A stretch of 64,000 nucleotides of DNA. It comes from Candidatus Binatia bacterium. Lineage in GTDB: Bacteria > Desulfobacterota > Binatia > UBA12015. The stretch covers positions 1 through 64,000 of the forward strand of contig JAQWJE010000043.1 of the NCBI GenBank assembly GCA_029248525.1, in the 5' to 3' direction. A program made the position numbers and the translations under genes. Below, in pieces: positions 1-8,697 of this stretch (positions within the stretch are counted from its first letter, which is position 1; each line of letters starts with the position of its first letter). The notes below the pieces were generated by a model. The model had not been told where the DNA came from. It searched no databases and worked only from the letters and a program-made list of their open reading frames with translations.

Positions 1-120
1 TCCATCTCGACCTCCACCGTCCGCCTTGACGCACAAACGCCGCGCCCAGCCCGCTTCATGAGCAGGCCGCACGCGGCGTTTGGAGACATCGATTTGTGTT
101 CGTCGTCGTTTTTCAAACAG

Positions 121-134
121 CCCGCAGGTGCGGG
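121..134 (-). terminator. small stem-loop 3' of the Cys-rich secreted protein gene
   Basis: A perfect 6-bp inverted repeat, CCCGCA / TGCGGG, with a 2-base loop lies about 20 bases past the stop of the minus-strand gene at 154. Reading the minus strand, only a short mixed T stretch follows, so termination is a weak inference. Nothing else recognisable is in bases 1-153. Confidence 0.25.
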
Positions 135-153
135 ACGGGCGGGGTGCGCCTAG

Positions 154-864
154 TCACTCACAGGTAAGGAAGTATAAGGCACCATTGATAGGGATGCCTG
201 TGGGACTGATATTTGAAACAAAACTCACGTTCGCTTCCCAATCAAACTCAACGCATCCAGAGGTAGCCGCGGTGTGTCCGACATAATTGTTGGGGGAACA
301 CCCCATAGCCTCCGGATGTTTCGCGGCGCAGGCGCTACACATCGCGCCAATCGTGCAATTGTAGCCCGGGGTGCAAGTGTCGGTGCCTGCATCATAGGTG
401 CCGCCGGCATCCGTACAGAGCGCCGCGTTGTCCGAGGTGATATCGACGGCATCTACCGCGTCATCAATCAGATCTTGAATATCTTGGTAAAGTGGCAGGT
501 CGCCGGAGTCGAGGCCGTAATCGGCCAACGCGACACCAGCAGCCACTAGATCAAGCGCCTTGATCGCATCGACCGCTTCCTGATTCAGGCTGCACTCGGC
601 TTCGGTGACATTCAGCTTGTCGTTCACAAACTTGGTCTTCGCTTTGGCAATGCCTTGGTCGAACTTGGTCACGCACTTGGCGCGGTCTCCCGTCTTGCCT
701 TTCGCCTCCAGCAGATTGGCGACCTTCAGGCATTTGGCGAAGTTCATCTCCGTCTTGGCGCGGAAGACTTCGCACTTGTCTGCGTTACTCAGCGCGGCAT
801 CAGCCGGGACGGCGGTAAACGAGAAAGCCAGCGCGATGGCTAGAGGGAGGATTGTGGTTTTCAT
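154..864 (-). CDS. secreted Cys-rich protein of unknown function
   Basis: This 236-aa protein starts with a clear Sec signal peptide (hydrophobic residues 4-18, likely cleavage after PADA near residue 23). The mature part begins with a helical Cys/Lys-rich segment in which DKCEVF, AKCLKV and AKCVTKF space cysteines 10-20 residues apart. An acidic middle follows, and then a C-terminal block with about ten cysteines that probably form disulfides. A GGAG Shine-Dalgarno sequence sits 9 bases before the ATG, and a leadered promoter lies further upstream. I know similar Cys/Lys repeat exoproteins from uncultured deltaproteobacterial-grade genomes, but no function is established. It is transcribed away from its neighbours and appears monocistronic. 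Confidence 0.75.
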   Translation of the reverse strand: MKTTILPLAIALAFSFTAVPADAALSNADKCEVFRAKTEMNFAKCLKVANLLEAKGKTGDRAKCVTKFDQGIAKAKTKFVNDKLNVTEAECSLNQEAVDAIKALDLVAAGVALADYGLDSGDLPLYQDIQDLIDDAVDAVDITSDNAALCTDAGGTYDAGTDTCTPGYNCTIGAMCSACAAKHPEAMGCSPNNYVGHTAATSGCVEFDWEANVSFVSNISPTGIPINGALYFLTCE

Positions 865-906
865 GGGATCTTGCTCCGTTCGTGGTTAGTCGATCTTGGA
901 CTACAA

Positions 907-936
907 GTAGTACCTTTGGATAACCGCGACCGTCAA
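907..936 (-). promoter_or_regulatory. putative sigma70 promoter of the Cys-rich secreted protein
   Basis: On the minus strand, TTGACG (931-936) and TACTAC (907-912) are separated by 18 bases. They lie about 45 bases upstream of an ATG that has its own GGAG ribosome site, so the mRNA would carry a normal leader. Confidence 0.45.
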
Positions 937-1044
937 CAGAGAGAGCGAATTCCGGAATCCATGTGACGAAGACGGGATAGGGAACGACCCTGCCCCCAGA
1001 AAACCTTGCGAGATCAGTTGCTTACGGCTAAAGCTTGGAGAAGA

Positions 1045-1893
1045 ATGTCATCGCCTGACGTCCCACCCCGCGAATACCCCCCACCCCGACATATTCTTCG
1101 CGATCTACAGTTGGAGATGGAAACCGGGCCCGAAAACTACTTTCGATCGCGGATGCCCGTGGTGCCCGAGGTCCTCTCCCCCGACGGTCGGGTCGAAGCC
1201 TCGGTACTGGCAACGCTGGCCGACCTCGCAGGGGCAACCGTCACCTTCCAGTTTCTGCTGCCTGACTGGATGGCGACCGCTGATCTGGCCCTGCATGTGC
1301 TCGAGGCGCCCGCAGGCCCGACGTTGGTCGCCCGCGCCGAGATCCTGCGCGCCGGCAGGCGGAACATCATCACCGAGGTCACCATCGAAGATGAGGGGCC
1401 TGCCACACCGAGACCCGTCGGCCATGCGACCTTGACGTTCGCCCGCATTGAGCGCCCCGAGCTGACCTTGAACCTCAACCCCGTCGACGCGCCGGTTGCC
1501 CGAGAGCGGAAATCCTTCGGCGCGGCAGGCGGTGGCCTGCATGCCGCGCACCGTGAGCAGACGGGAATTGAGCTGACGGACCCCGAAAACGGCATCTGCA
1601 CGCTGCGTCGAACCGACTATACCCTGAACTCGTTTGGCACATTACAGGGAGGATCTGTGGCTGCATTGGCAGAGGCCGCCGCCGAATCGCTGCTGACCGC
1701 GCGCGGGTTCTCGGCCATTACTGAGGACCTCACCGTCCGCTACCTGGCTCAGGGGCCCAAGGGGCCCTACCGAAGCCAGGCGTTCTTGCTGCGCTGCCGC
1801 GAAGATGAGGCGCTGGCCCGCGTCGAGGTTCATGACACCGGGACCAACACCCTCATGAGCGTCGCCGATATTCGGCTCCGCCTTCTCGGCTAG
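1045..1893 (+). CDS. double-hotdog PaaI-like acyl-CoA thioesterase
   Basis: 282 aa with two hotdog domains: residues ~20-140 (DGRVEASVLATLADLAGA) and ~165-280 (NSFGTLQGGSVAALAEAAAE). The second matches the PaaI/4HBT helix with G-x-x-x-x-G-G-x-x-A-x-L-A-E. Such proteins hydrolyse acyl-CoA thioesters in the cytoplasm. I chose the ATG at 1045 over the upstream TTG at 1006 because GGAG sits 4 bases ahead of it and the extra 13 residues do not look conserved. The gene is convergent with the catabolic operon that ends at 1902, only 8 bases away. The substrate cannot be read from sequence. Confidence 0.75.
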   Translation: MSSPDVPPREYPPPRHILRDLQLEMETGPENYFRSRMPVVPEVLSPDGRVEASVLATLADLAGATVTFQFLLPDWMATADLALHVLEAPAGPTLVARAEILRAGRRNIITEVTIEDEGPATPRPVGHATLTFARIERPELTLNLNPVDAPVARERKSFGAAGGGLHAAHREQTGIELTDPENGICTLRRTDYTLNSFGTLQGGSVAALAEAAAESLLTARGFSAITEDLTVRYLAQGPKGPYRSQAFLLRCREDEALARVEVHDTGTNTLMSVADIRLRLLG

Positions 1894-1901
1894 GTCCCGC
1901 T

Positions 1902-2780
1902 TCAGAGAAGCGCTGCCGCCAGGGTCTCCCACTCAGCCGTCGGTACGTGCGACATATCGGGTCCGACCACCTGCAGGCAGACATGATCAGCACCCGCTTC
2001 CTGATGCTGAATCACGCGCTCTCGAATGACTTCGATATCGCCCCAGGCAACAATTGCATCCACGAGTCGATCGCTGCCGCCGTTTTCAAAATCGGCCGCC
2101 TCGAAACCGAGGTTCTCCAGATTGCGGCGGTAGTTGGGCAGGCCGATATAGATCTGCATATGGGTCCGGGCCCATGCGCGCGCCTTTTCGGGATCCGTCT
2201 CGAGACAGACCGCCTGTTCGGGCGCGAGGAATTTATCGGGGCCAAGAGCCTCGCGGGCCTTCGCCGTATGGGAAGGCGGCACGAAATAGGGATGCGAACC
2301 GGCCGATTTCTCGGCGGCCAGCGCGAGCATCTTGGGGTGCAGGGCAGCCAGAACTCGCTGCGGCGGCTCGGCCGGGGTCGCCGCAAAAAACGGCGCCTGA
2401 TCCATCTTGTCGAGATATTCGCGCATATACGTCAGCGGCTTGTTGTAGGCATGTCCACGAACGGAATCGACCATGGGAGCATGGCTTACGCCCATGCCGA
2501 GCAGGAAGCGTCCATCGTAGGCTTCACAGAGCGTCTTTTGCGCCGACGCCATCGCCATCGCATCGCGCGCCCAGACGTTCGCGATCCCGGTCGCCACGAC
2601 CAGCTTGTCGGTCCCCGCGAGAAGAAGGGCCGAGCTGGTAAAGATCTCGCGCCCCACCGCCTCGGGAATCCACAAGGCACCAAAACCGAGATCCTCGATC
2701 TGTTTGGCACAGCGCTGGGACTCCTGCGCCGGCATCATGTCGAGAAAGGCCCAAATTCCAATTTTTCCAAGATCGATCAT
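1902..2780 (-). CDS. LLM-class F420-dependent oxidoreductase
   Basis: 292 aa, a luciferase-like TIM barrel starting MIDLGKIGIWAFLD. Motifs typical of the F420-dependent LLM subfamily (TIGR03620-like) include CAKQIEDLGFGALWIPEAVG near residues 25-45, GIANVWARD, and GRFLLGMGVSHAP near 90-102. These enzymes take hydride from F420H2 or give it to F420 on unknown alcohols, ketones or enones. The reading frame stays open 45 codons further upstream, but that part is a low-complexity VATR/VAIP repeat, so I start at 2780, where a -10-like GATCGT lies six bases before the ATG. It lies 77 bases downstream of the small kinase partner gene and may be the last gene of that operon. Confidence 0.8.
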   Translation of the reverse strand: MIDLGKIGIWAFLDMMPAQESQRCAKQIEDLGFGALWIPEAVGREIFTSSALLLAGTDKLVVATGIANVWARDAMAMASAQKTLCEAYDGRFLLGMGVSHAPMVDSVRGHAYNKPLTYMREYLDKMDQAPFFAATPAEPPQRVLAALHPKMLALAAEKSAGSHPYFVPPSHTAKAREALGPDKFLAPEQAVCLETDPEKARAWARTHMQIYIGLPNYRRNLENLGFEAADFENGGSDRLVDAIVAWGDIEVIRERVIQHQEAGADHVCLQVVGPDMSHVPTAEWETLAAALL

Positions 2781-2857
2781 GTGTTGACGATCCGGTTTGG
2801 CAACAGGAATTGCAACCCGAGTCGCGACCCGACTCGCAAACCGCCGTGCCACAGCGC

Positions 2858-3301
2858 TCAGAGAGGCTGGGAGGCGAGCGACCTTCTTTGGGTGGAAGCC
2901 TTCAGCTCCTCCCACATGCGCTGCTCGAGTGCGGCAGCCGGCGGCGAATCGATCTCTTCGAGCGCTGCCTGCAAATCCGCAAACACGGCGCGCATCCCGT
3001 CGTTCTCTGCCTGCAGGATCGAGACACGCAGGGAGTTTTGCGAGACCATCGACGCCTCGAGACGCCCGACCAGATCGGCATCCTCGACCAGATCGTCGGC
3101 ATCGCGGAAGATCTCGCGCATCGCGGCATTTTCCTCGTGCAGGCGTTCGGCCATCTTGTCGGCATCCTCGGCAAACATCATGAGAAGCACGCCGGCGAGC
3201 ATCGAAGATTTCGTCTCGTAGGACCCACGCGGTGCCACGACCTGCCCCATCAAGAAGCTGGCAGCGAGAGTCTGCGCAATTTTCATCGGTTGTACGCTCA
3301 T
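2858..3301 (-). CDS. small partner protein of APH-fold kinase (DUF6285/LvaB-like)
   Basis: 147 aa, start ATG at 3301, with its first bases inside the stop of the kinase gene (ATGA, 4-base overlap), so the two are translationally coupled. The N-terminal half has SFLMGQVVAPRGSYETK followed by an amphipathic helix. The middle is acidic and helical (EDADKMAERLHEENAAMR) and the C-terminus has a second long helix. Small DUF6285-type proteins occur next to aminoglycoside-phosphotransferase-like genes. In the levulinate system of Pseudomonas putida the small LvaB is needed for activity of the kinase LvaA. From memory of that gene arrangement and size I infer this is the LvaB-like subunit. No catalytic motif is visible. 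Confidence 0.65.
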   Translation of the reverse strand: MSVQPMKIAQTLAASFLMGQVVAPRGSYETKSSMLAGVLLMMFAEDADKMAERLHEENAAMREIFRDADDLVEDADLVGRLEASMVSQNSLRVSILQAENDGMRAVFADLQAALEEIDSPPAAALEQRMWEELKASTQRRSLASQPL

Positions 3302-4329
3302 CGTCGCCTCTCCATCACCGCCAGAGTCCCCACATCCTGCGATAGAGCGATCGACCACGCCGACAGCGCCATCACGACATCCTTGTTGGAACCCTCGACG
3401 TACTCGCGGGCGGCCGTCACCCAGATTGCTTGTCCCTTCACACAGGAAAACAGCTGCCACCAATACAAGGCATCCCGATCCGCCTCGCGACCGGCAGCCT
3501 TCTCCCAGATCGAAATTGCCTGCTCGGGGAGAACCAACCCTCCTGCTCGATCATCTTTCGCAAAATGCCATAAGGGAGAGAGGCTCCAACCGAGATCCTC
3601 GAGAGGGTCTCCCAAATGAGACATCTCCCAATCCAGAATGGCCTGCACGCCTTCCGTATCGAAAAGGAAGTTTCCGCTGCGGTAGTCGCCGTGCACGACA
3701 CCAATGCGGTCCGGCGGCGGGGGCGGATTGCGACGCAGCCAACGAATCGCTGCCCGGGTTACGGGCTGCGGCGTACGCTCCTCCTTGTCGAGAATGGTCT
3801 CCCATTTATCCAACTCACGACGCCAGCATTGATCACGCTCGGGCACCTCGAAGGCTTCGTTGAGCCCGACATCGGCGGGGTCCAGACGCGCCAAATTGCC
3901 GAGAATCGTCCATTTGGACTCGGCCAGCTTGTCGGCCAATGGGGCGTAGGTGGGGGACACCAGATCGGTCAGGTCCGAGCTGTACCCGCGCAGCTCCTCC
4001 ATCACGAAAAACGGCGCACCCAACCAGCCGTCGCCTTCCTCCAGCCACAGAGCCTCCGGCACCGGAATCGCCGTGCCGAGCATCGCCCGGTAGGCCGCAA
4101 ATTCCACGCTGCGCTCGGTTTCGATCAAACTCCCCTCGGGGTCGCGCCGCAGGATCAACCGGCGTTCCCGGGTCTGCCCATCTTCATCGTACTGCAGCCG
4201 CAGTCGGTAGGTTTCGCGCGAAGCTCCCCCATGAATCCGATCGACCTCGTCGACCAGAACATTGCTCACGTCGGGAAGCTTTGCCGCAACAAATCTTGCC
4301 AGCCCCGTTTCAATCGAATTATCAGCCAC
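3298..4329 (-). CDS. APH-fold phosphotransferase, LvaA/ACAD11-kinase-like
   Basis: 343 aa. The kinase fold is evident: VHGDYRSGNFLFD near residues 205-217 is the Brenner catalytic loop (H-G-D-x-x-x-x-N), and ILDWEMSHLGDPLEDLGW near 223-240 carries the metal-binding Asp. An N-lobe strand with RRLILRRDPEGSLIETE supplies the ATP-binding Lys/Arg region. Although the family is called aminoglycoside phosphotransferase, members beside acyl-CoA genes phosphorylate the 4-hydroxyl of 4-hydroxyacyl-CoAs (LvaA, the ACAD10/11 kinase domain). Here it lies between an acyl-CoA synthetase (56 bases upstream) and its coupled small partner, so that role is more likely than drug resistance. Confidence 0.8.
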   Translation of the reverse strand: MADNSIETGLARFVAAKLPDVSNVLVDEVDRIHGGASRETYRLRLQYDEDGQTRERRLILRRDPEGSLIETERSVEFAAYRAMLGTAIPVPEALWLEEGDGWLGAPFFVMEELRGYSSDLTDLVSPTYAPLADKLAESKWTILGNLARLDPADVGLNEAFEVPERDQCWRRELDKWETILDKEERTPQPVTRAAIRWLRRNPPPPPDRIGVVHGDYRSGNFLFDTEGVQAILDWEMSHLGDPLEDLGWSLSPLWHFAKDDRAGGLVLPEQAISIWEKAAGREADRDALYWWQLFSCVKGQAIWVTAAREYVEGSNKDVVMALSAWSIALSQDVGTLAVMERRR

Positions 4330-4385
4330 TTCTCGGAGTACTCTCAGGCGAAAGCCGGACTTGCAAGACGCAAACGCAACAATCC

Positions 4386-5957
4386 CTACCCCGCAAACGG
4401 AGAGCGATCGCCCCAGAGCTCCTGGCGCACCTGATGGCGCAAGAGCTTGCCCGTGCCGTCGCGCGGCACCTCCGTGCGGACCAGAAAGCGACGGGGCCGT
4501 TTGTACCCGGCCAGACGTTGCTCGCAGGCAGCTTCGATTCGCGCCACTGCCGCGTCTTGCTCGGCAGCCGCCGCCGGAGCGAGCACCAGGCAGGCAACAA
4601 CGCTCTCGCCGCGGATCTCGTCGGGCTCACTGGTCACGCAAGCATCGGCGACCTCCGGGAGTCCATGCAGCAGGTCCTCGATCTCGGCCGGATAGATATT
4701 GACCCCACCCGACACGATCAGATCCGCTTTACGGCCCGAGATAAACAAATAGCCCTCGTCGTCGAGGAAACCGATATCTCCCACCGTAAAAGCACCCTCG
4801 TCGAGATAGGCGTCGTCGGTCTTCTCGGGTTCATTGCGGTAGCGGAAGGTGCGTCCGGCCGGATTGCGGAAATAAATCACCCCCGAGGATCCTGCGGGCA
4901 GTTTCTCGCCCTCCGGTGATCGGATCTCCACGGACATGCCTCGCGTGGCCCGCCCCACCGTCCCGGGCCGGCCGAGCCATTCGCGGGCATTGGCGACTGT
5001 CATGCCCCCTTCGGTCATGCCGTAATACTCGGTCAAAATCGGGCCCCACCACGCAAGCATCTCGTGTTTCAGAGGCTGCGGACAGGGCTCGCCACCGTGC
5101 AGGACGCAATTGAGCGCGGGTGCCGAAAATCGCGCGCGCACTTCCTCGGGCAGACTCAGAATTTGGCGGAACATCGTGGGCACCATGCAGGTCGAATGGA
5201 TTCCGTCGGCAAGTGCCTCGAGCGCGAGTTCGGCATCCCAGCGACCCAAAATATGCATCGGCGCCCCGGCTGCCAGAAGCGATAGGCTGAAGGCCAGAGG
5301 TGCCCCATGAAAAAGCGCCGAGACATTCAAATGGGGCCCGAAGCTCGGCACCTCAAGGATGCGTGCAAATTGGGAACTCGCCGCAAAGGCATCGGCAAAC
5401 GGCCGCGCGACATCCATCGCCCGCATCACACCCTTGGGGCGCCCCGTCGTGCCCGAGGTATAGGACATGCGGACGCCGCATCGATCGTGCGGCAAGGGTG
5501 CTTCGTCCTGCTCGGACAGCCAGTCCTCAAAACTCTGATTGAAACCCTGCTCGACACCCTGCCCGGGACTCTTCCCGACGCCCTGATCCAGATCCAGAAC
5601 CGGGACGGCTTGTGCGTCGGCGGTCTCGCGAGCCACGGCACCGTCAGTCATCACCAGGCGCGTATCGGCGTCCTGAAGCACATAGGCCAACTCTTCGGCG
5701 CGCCAACCGGTCTTGACCGGTGTCACCACCATCCCGGCACGCATGCCGGCAAGAAGGCTTTCGATAAATTCCCGCCGATTGCTTGCCGAGAGAACGATAT
5801 GGTCCCCGGGCACCAGCCCGAGACCCTCAATTCCGCGGGCGAGCTGGTTGGTCCGCGCCTCGAGTTCGAGCCAGGACATCGAGCCGCGAGCATCCACAAG
5901 CGCCGGAGCCGACGGGTTTGTTCCCGCCAATATCCAAAGAGGCGGCGCCTCCTGCAT
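4386..5957 (-). CDS. AMP-binding acyl-CoA synthetase
   Basis: 523 aa, full length for the ANL superfamily. Visible core motifs are MSYTSGTTGRPKGV (P-loop, ~168-181), ILTEYYGMTEGGM (~307-319), FTVGDIGFLDDEGYLFISGR (~392-411, hinge) and VPRDGTGKLLRH near the C-terminus with the adenylating Lys. It would activate a free carboxylic acid to its CoA thioester through an acyl-adenylate. Five bases separate its start from the stop of the upstream acyl-CoA dehydrogenase, so the two are co-transcribed. In the operon it is the entry step. Chain length or substrate class is not evident from the sequence. Confidence 0.88.
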   Translation of the reverse strand: MQEAPPLWILAGTNPSAPALVDARGSMSWLELEARTNQLARGIEGLGLVPGDHIVLSASNRREFIESLLAGMRAGMVVTPVKTGWRAEELAYVLQDADTRLVMTDGAVARETADAQAVPVLDLDQGVGKSPGQGVEQGFNQSFEDWLSEQDEAPLPHDRCGVRMSYTSGTTGRPKGVMRAMDVARPFADAFAASSQFARILEVPSFGPHLNVSALFHGAPLAFSLSLLAAGAPMHILGRWDAELALEALADGIHSTCMVPTMFRQILSLPEEVRARFSAPALNCVLHGGEPCPQPLKHEMLAWWGPILTEYYGMTEGGMTVANAREWLGRPGTVGRATRGMSVEIRSPEGEKLPAGSSGVIYFRNPAGRTFRYRNEPEKTDDAYLDEGAFTVGDIGFLDDEGYLFISGRKADLIVSGGVNIYPAEIEDLLHGLPEVADACVTSEPDEIRGESVVACLVLAPAAAAEQDAAVARIEAACEQRLAGYKRPRRFLVRTEVPRDGTGKLLRHQVRQELWGDRSPFAG

Positions 5958-5962
5958 GCGCC

Positions 5963-7075
5963 CTAATCCACCACCAACCGGCCCAATGCCTGCAGCTGGC
6001 GACTTTCACCGCCCATGGTCAAACCGAGATGCCGCATGGCGAGAAAAAAGCGATGCAGCGGATAGTCCCGGTCCACACCGACACCGCCATGGAGGTGCTG
6101 GGCAGCATGAAGCACCCGATCCCCACCGGTGGTGGCCCAATAGGCGGCGATCGCTACTTCGGTCTCCGAGGGCAATCCCTCGGAGATTCGCCAGGCAGCC
6201 TGGCGGGCCACAAGTCGCAGAGCTTCGGTATCGATGTAGGAATCTGCAGCCCGGTGGGCGACGGCCTGAAACATCGCAATCGGCTGATCGAATTGCTTGC
6301 GGGTCTTGATATAATCCGACGTCAGGGCCAAGGCCGACTCGCAAGCACCGACCGCGTAGGAACAAAGTGCGGCATTTGCCTGCAAGACCATTTCCGCGAC
6401 AATCGGCGCGCCCTGATCGAGGCCGCCGACGATCGCCTCGGACGCGACCCGAACCCCGTTGAGCCTGATATCGGCCTCGGGCTGACCAGTCGTGGTATCC
6501 AGTGCGGTCAGATGCACGCCGTCAGCTGTGGGATCCACAAGAAAGATCGTGATCCCGTTCGCGGTTTTCGCCGGCACCAGAATCTGGCTGGCGAGTTCCG
6601 CAGCGCGCACCGCAATCTTGTGGCCGTCGAGAACCCATCCATTTCCGTCCGCCGCCGCTGTCGTGCCAGGATCCACCGGTTCCCGCAAATCCTCGAGAAG
6701 AGCGGCGGTGACGATCTGCTCGCCCGAGGCAATCGCGGGCAAAAGTGTTTTTTTCTGTTCTTCGGTTCCGTGAGCGGCCAGAGGCATGCCCCCCAGGACC
6801 ACGGTCTCGAGCAATGGCACCGGTGCGACCGTCTTGCCGACCTTTTCGAGAATCGCCGAAAATTCCAGAAAACCCATGCCGGCCCCACCATAGGCTTCCG
6901 GCAAGGCCACACCGATCAACCCGCTGGTGCCCAAAGTCTTCCACAAATCGGCATCGAAGCGTGGGCCTTCGGCGCGCTCGATGGCGCGGATACTTTCATG
7001 CGTTGCCTTCTCGGTCAGAATCTGGTCGGCCAGATCGACCAGCGCGGTTTGTTCTTCATTCAACGAAAAATCCAT
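5963..7075 (-). CDS. acyl-CoA dehydrogenase family protein (short form)
   Basis: 370 aa beginning MDFSLNEEQTALVDLADQIL, the usual N-terminal helix. The middle beta domain (~120-230) and the C-terminal helical domain containing YIKTRKQFDQPIAMFQAVAHR (FAD/dimer interface) are recognisable. HLHGGVGVDRDYPLHRFFL near the end is the FAD-contacting segment. FAD oxidises an acyl-CoA to the enoyl-CoA. It lies 44 bases after the 392-aa paralogue. Paired unequal acyl-CoA dehydrogenases often form heteromeric enzymes (FadE pairs of steroid catabolism in actinobacteria), so a heterotetramer is possible. In an lva-like pathway one of the pair could instead act on a 4-phosphoacyl-CoA. Confidence 0.85.
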   Translation of the reverse strand: MDFSLNEEQTALVDLADQILTEKATHESIRAIERAEGPRFDADLWKTLGTSGLIGVALPEAYGGAGMGFLEFSAILEKVGKTVAPVPLLETVVLGGMPLAAHGTEEQKKTLLPAIASGEQIVTAALLEDLREPVDPGTTAAADGNGWVLDGHKIAVRAAELASQILVPAKTANGITIFLVDPTADGVHLTALDTTTGQPEADIRLNGVRVASEAIVGGLDQGAPIVAEMVLQANAALCSYAVGACESALALTSDYIKTRKQFDQPIAMFQAVAHRAADSYIDTEALRLVARQAAWRISEGLPSETEVAIAAYWATTGGDRVLHAAQHLHGGVGVDRDYPLHRFFLAMRHLGLTMGGESRQLQALGRLVVD

Positions 7076-7119
7076 ATCGACTCCTGCTCTCTGCCTGCCT
7101 TGACTTGTATCTTCGGGAT

Positions 7120-8298
7120 TTAGTGACGAGGAATCCGGGGCAAACCCATCCCGAACAATCCGATGAGATCTCGTTGGACCTCATTGGTGCCGCCACCAAA
7201 TGTCAGGATCAGCAAGGAGCGGTAGAGATTCTCGAGACGCCCGCCAATCACGGCCGCTTCGGAGTCGGCGCTCAGGTAACCGCGAGGACCGAGCACCTCC
7301 ATCAGCATGCGAACCGAATCCAGATAGAACTCGGTCCCGTAGACCTTGATGCTCGAGGCATCCGCCACATCCAGAGGGCCTTGCTCGGAGGCCCAGGCAA
7401 CCTTCCAGTTAAGCAACTTCAGGTATTCCAGACCGGCCCGGATCTTGGCGAAGTTGGCCTGGACCCATTCCTGGTCCGCCACGCGCTTGCCGTCCGGCAT
7501 CCGGGTTTCGCGGGCCCAATCCATACAAGCCTCATAGGCACCGGAAAGCATACCGACGGAACAAAGAGTCACGCGTTCGTGGTTGAGCTGGTTGGTGATC
7601 AACGCCCAGCCGTCGCCCGGATTCCCCACCACGCCCGAGGCGGGCACTCGCACGTCATCGAGGAATGTCGTGTTGATGTCATGCGAGGACAATAACGTCA
7701 TGGGGTCGACCTTGATCCCCGGCGTCTTCATGTCGACGACGAAAATCGACAGGCCCTTATGCTTGGCGACCTCCTGGTCCGAGCGCGCAGCAAGCCAGAT
7801 GAAATCGGCGTCGCCGGCCAAGCTGGTATAAACCTTCTGCCCGTTGATCACGAACTCATCGCCTTCGCGGTCGGCTCTGGTGGTGAGGGACGCAAGGTCG
7901 GTACCGGCGGCAGGCTCGGTGTAGCCGATACAAAAATGAATCTCGCCTTTAAGAATCTTGGGCAGGAAGAAGGACTTCTGCTCTTCGCTGCCGAACTTCA
8001 TGATCGAGGGACCGACGGTGTTGATGGTCAGCATCGGCACAGGCGCTCCCGAGCGCATCGATTCATCAAACCAGATGAATTGCTCGATCGGGCTGAGACC
8101 ACGGCCGCCGTATTCCTGCGGCCAGCCCACGCCCAACCATCCGTCCGCGCCCATCTGCTTCACAACCGAGCGCATCACCTCACCGGTGCCCTGCCCCTCG
8201 TGAAGACCGCGGACGACTTCCGGGGTCAGCAAATTCTCATAGTACGAGCGAAGCTCACTGCGGAGCGCTTCCTGTTCCTCGGTATATCCAATGTACAT
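7120..8298 (-). CDS. acyl-CoA dehydrogenase family protein (long form)
   Basis: 392 aa, complete. MYIGYTEEQEALRSELRSYY opens the N-terminal helical domain, FCIGYTEPAAGTDLASLTTR (~137-156) is the substrate/FAD-binding loop in the FadE17/34-like form, and FGGGTNEVQRDLIGLFGMGL near the C-terminus is the conserved G-G-x-x-E end motif. This is the first gene of the minus-strand operon running to 2858 or 1902. No Shine-Dalgarno sequence is visible. Instead TTCAAT lies six bases upstream of the ATG, with TTGACT 17 bases further, and a CATTGAATCAATG palindrome covers the -10. The protein is probably the partner of the 370-aa dehydrogenase that follows it. Confidence 0.88.
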   Translation of the reverse strand: MYIGYTEEQEALRSELRSYYENLLTPEVVRGLHEGQGTGEVMRSVVKQMGADGWLGVGWPQEYGGRGLSPIEQFIWFDESMRSGAPVPMLTINTVGPSIMKFGSEEQKSFFLPKILKGEIHFCIGYTEPAAGTDLASLTTRADREGDEFVINGQKVYTSLAGDADFIWLAARSDQEVAKHKGLSIFVVDMKTPGIKVDPMTLLSSHDINTTFLDDVRVPASGVVGNPGDGWALITNQLNHERVTLCSVGMLSGAYEACMDWARETRMPDGKRVADQEWVQANFAKIRAGLEYLKLLNWKVAWASEQGPLDVADASSIKVYGTEFYLDSVRMLMEVLGPRGYLSADSEAAVIGGRLENLYRSLLILTFGGGTNEVQRDLIGLFGMGLPRIPRH

Positions 8299-8303
8299 AT
8301 GCT

Positions 8304-8333
8304 CATTGAATCAATGGGGTCGGAAGGAGTCAA
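8304..8333 (-). promoter_or_regulatory. promoter and palindromic operator of the acyl-CoA catabolic operon
   Basis: Minus strand: TTGACT (8328-8333), 17-base spacer, TTCAAT (8305-8310), then six bases to the ATG. The 13-base odd palindrome CATTGAATCAATG (8304-8316) covers the -10, a plausible repressor site. Hexamer matches are 5/6 and 4/6. The transcript would be leaderless or nearly so. Confidence 0.45.
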
Positions 8334-8697
8334 TGGTGAAGTCGCTTGACCTTCCTCTGCCAAACTCGATGAAGGCGAGGGAAACTCATGGAGATTCAGC
8401 GACATAGAGAAGGCAAGTGGCGACTTTAGACCGTGGATCCGACGCCAGAGAGCCGCGAGACAAAGGTGGTCGAGGCTGACTCGGATTCAGCCGCACGCGT
8501 GCGGCCCGGTGGGGAGCGACCGCCCGACCCTCGCTGAGGCTTGGCGCAAAACTCCGGGGCGGCTGCCGCTCCGGGAAGCTCCGGGAAGCTGCAGCAAGAC
8601 CAGCGAGAGAACAAGCGCGATTCGCGATGTCCGACTATCCCGCGCCAGCACTGGGGATATCCTTCCTTCTCTTCGCGAGGCCATTGGGCGGCCTTGC
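8334..8697. other. 364-base stretch without a gene
   Basis: This lies between the 3' end of the cob operon and the promoter of the acyl-CoA operon. I see no credible ORF. It contains a perfect 16-base palindrome GCCGCACGCGTGCGGC (8490-8505) with no T run after it on either strand, and a tandem 10-base duplication CTCCGGGAAG near 8570-8590. Function unknown. The palindrome may help end cob transcription. Confidence 0.5.

Noticed and set aside
2781-2915. 45-codon N-terminal extension of the LLM oxidoreductase
   Set aside because: It is a repetitive VATR/VAIP stretch from a GC-rich near-repeat and lies upstream of the natural MIDLGKIGIW start.
3298-4329. Aminoglycoside resistance kinase
   Set aside because: The fold is the same, but the coupled small partner and the acyl-CoA operon point to a hydroxyacyl-CoA kinase; no resistance-type neighbours or mobile elements are present.
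8520-8625. Cobalamin-riboswitch-like words (GGCGCAAAACTCCGG, GGCTGCCGC, AGACCAGCG) near the cob operon
   Set aside because: They are on the plus strand with no plus-strand gene downstream for several kilobases, the B12 box GCCACTG is absent, and the paired elements are not in the right order.
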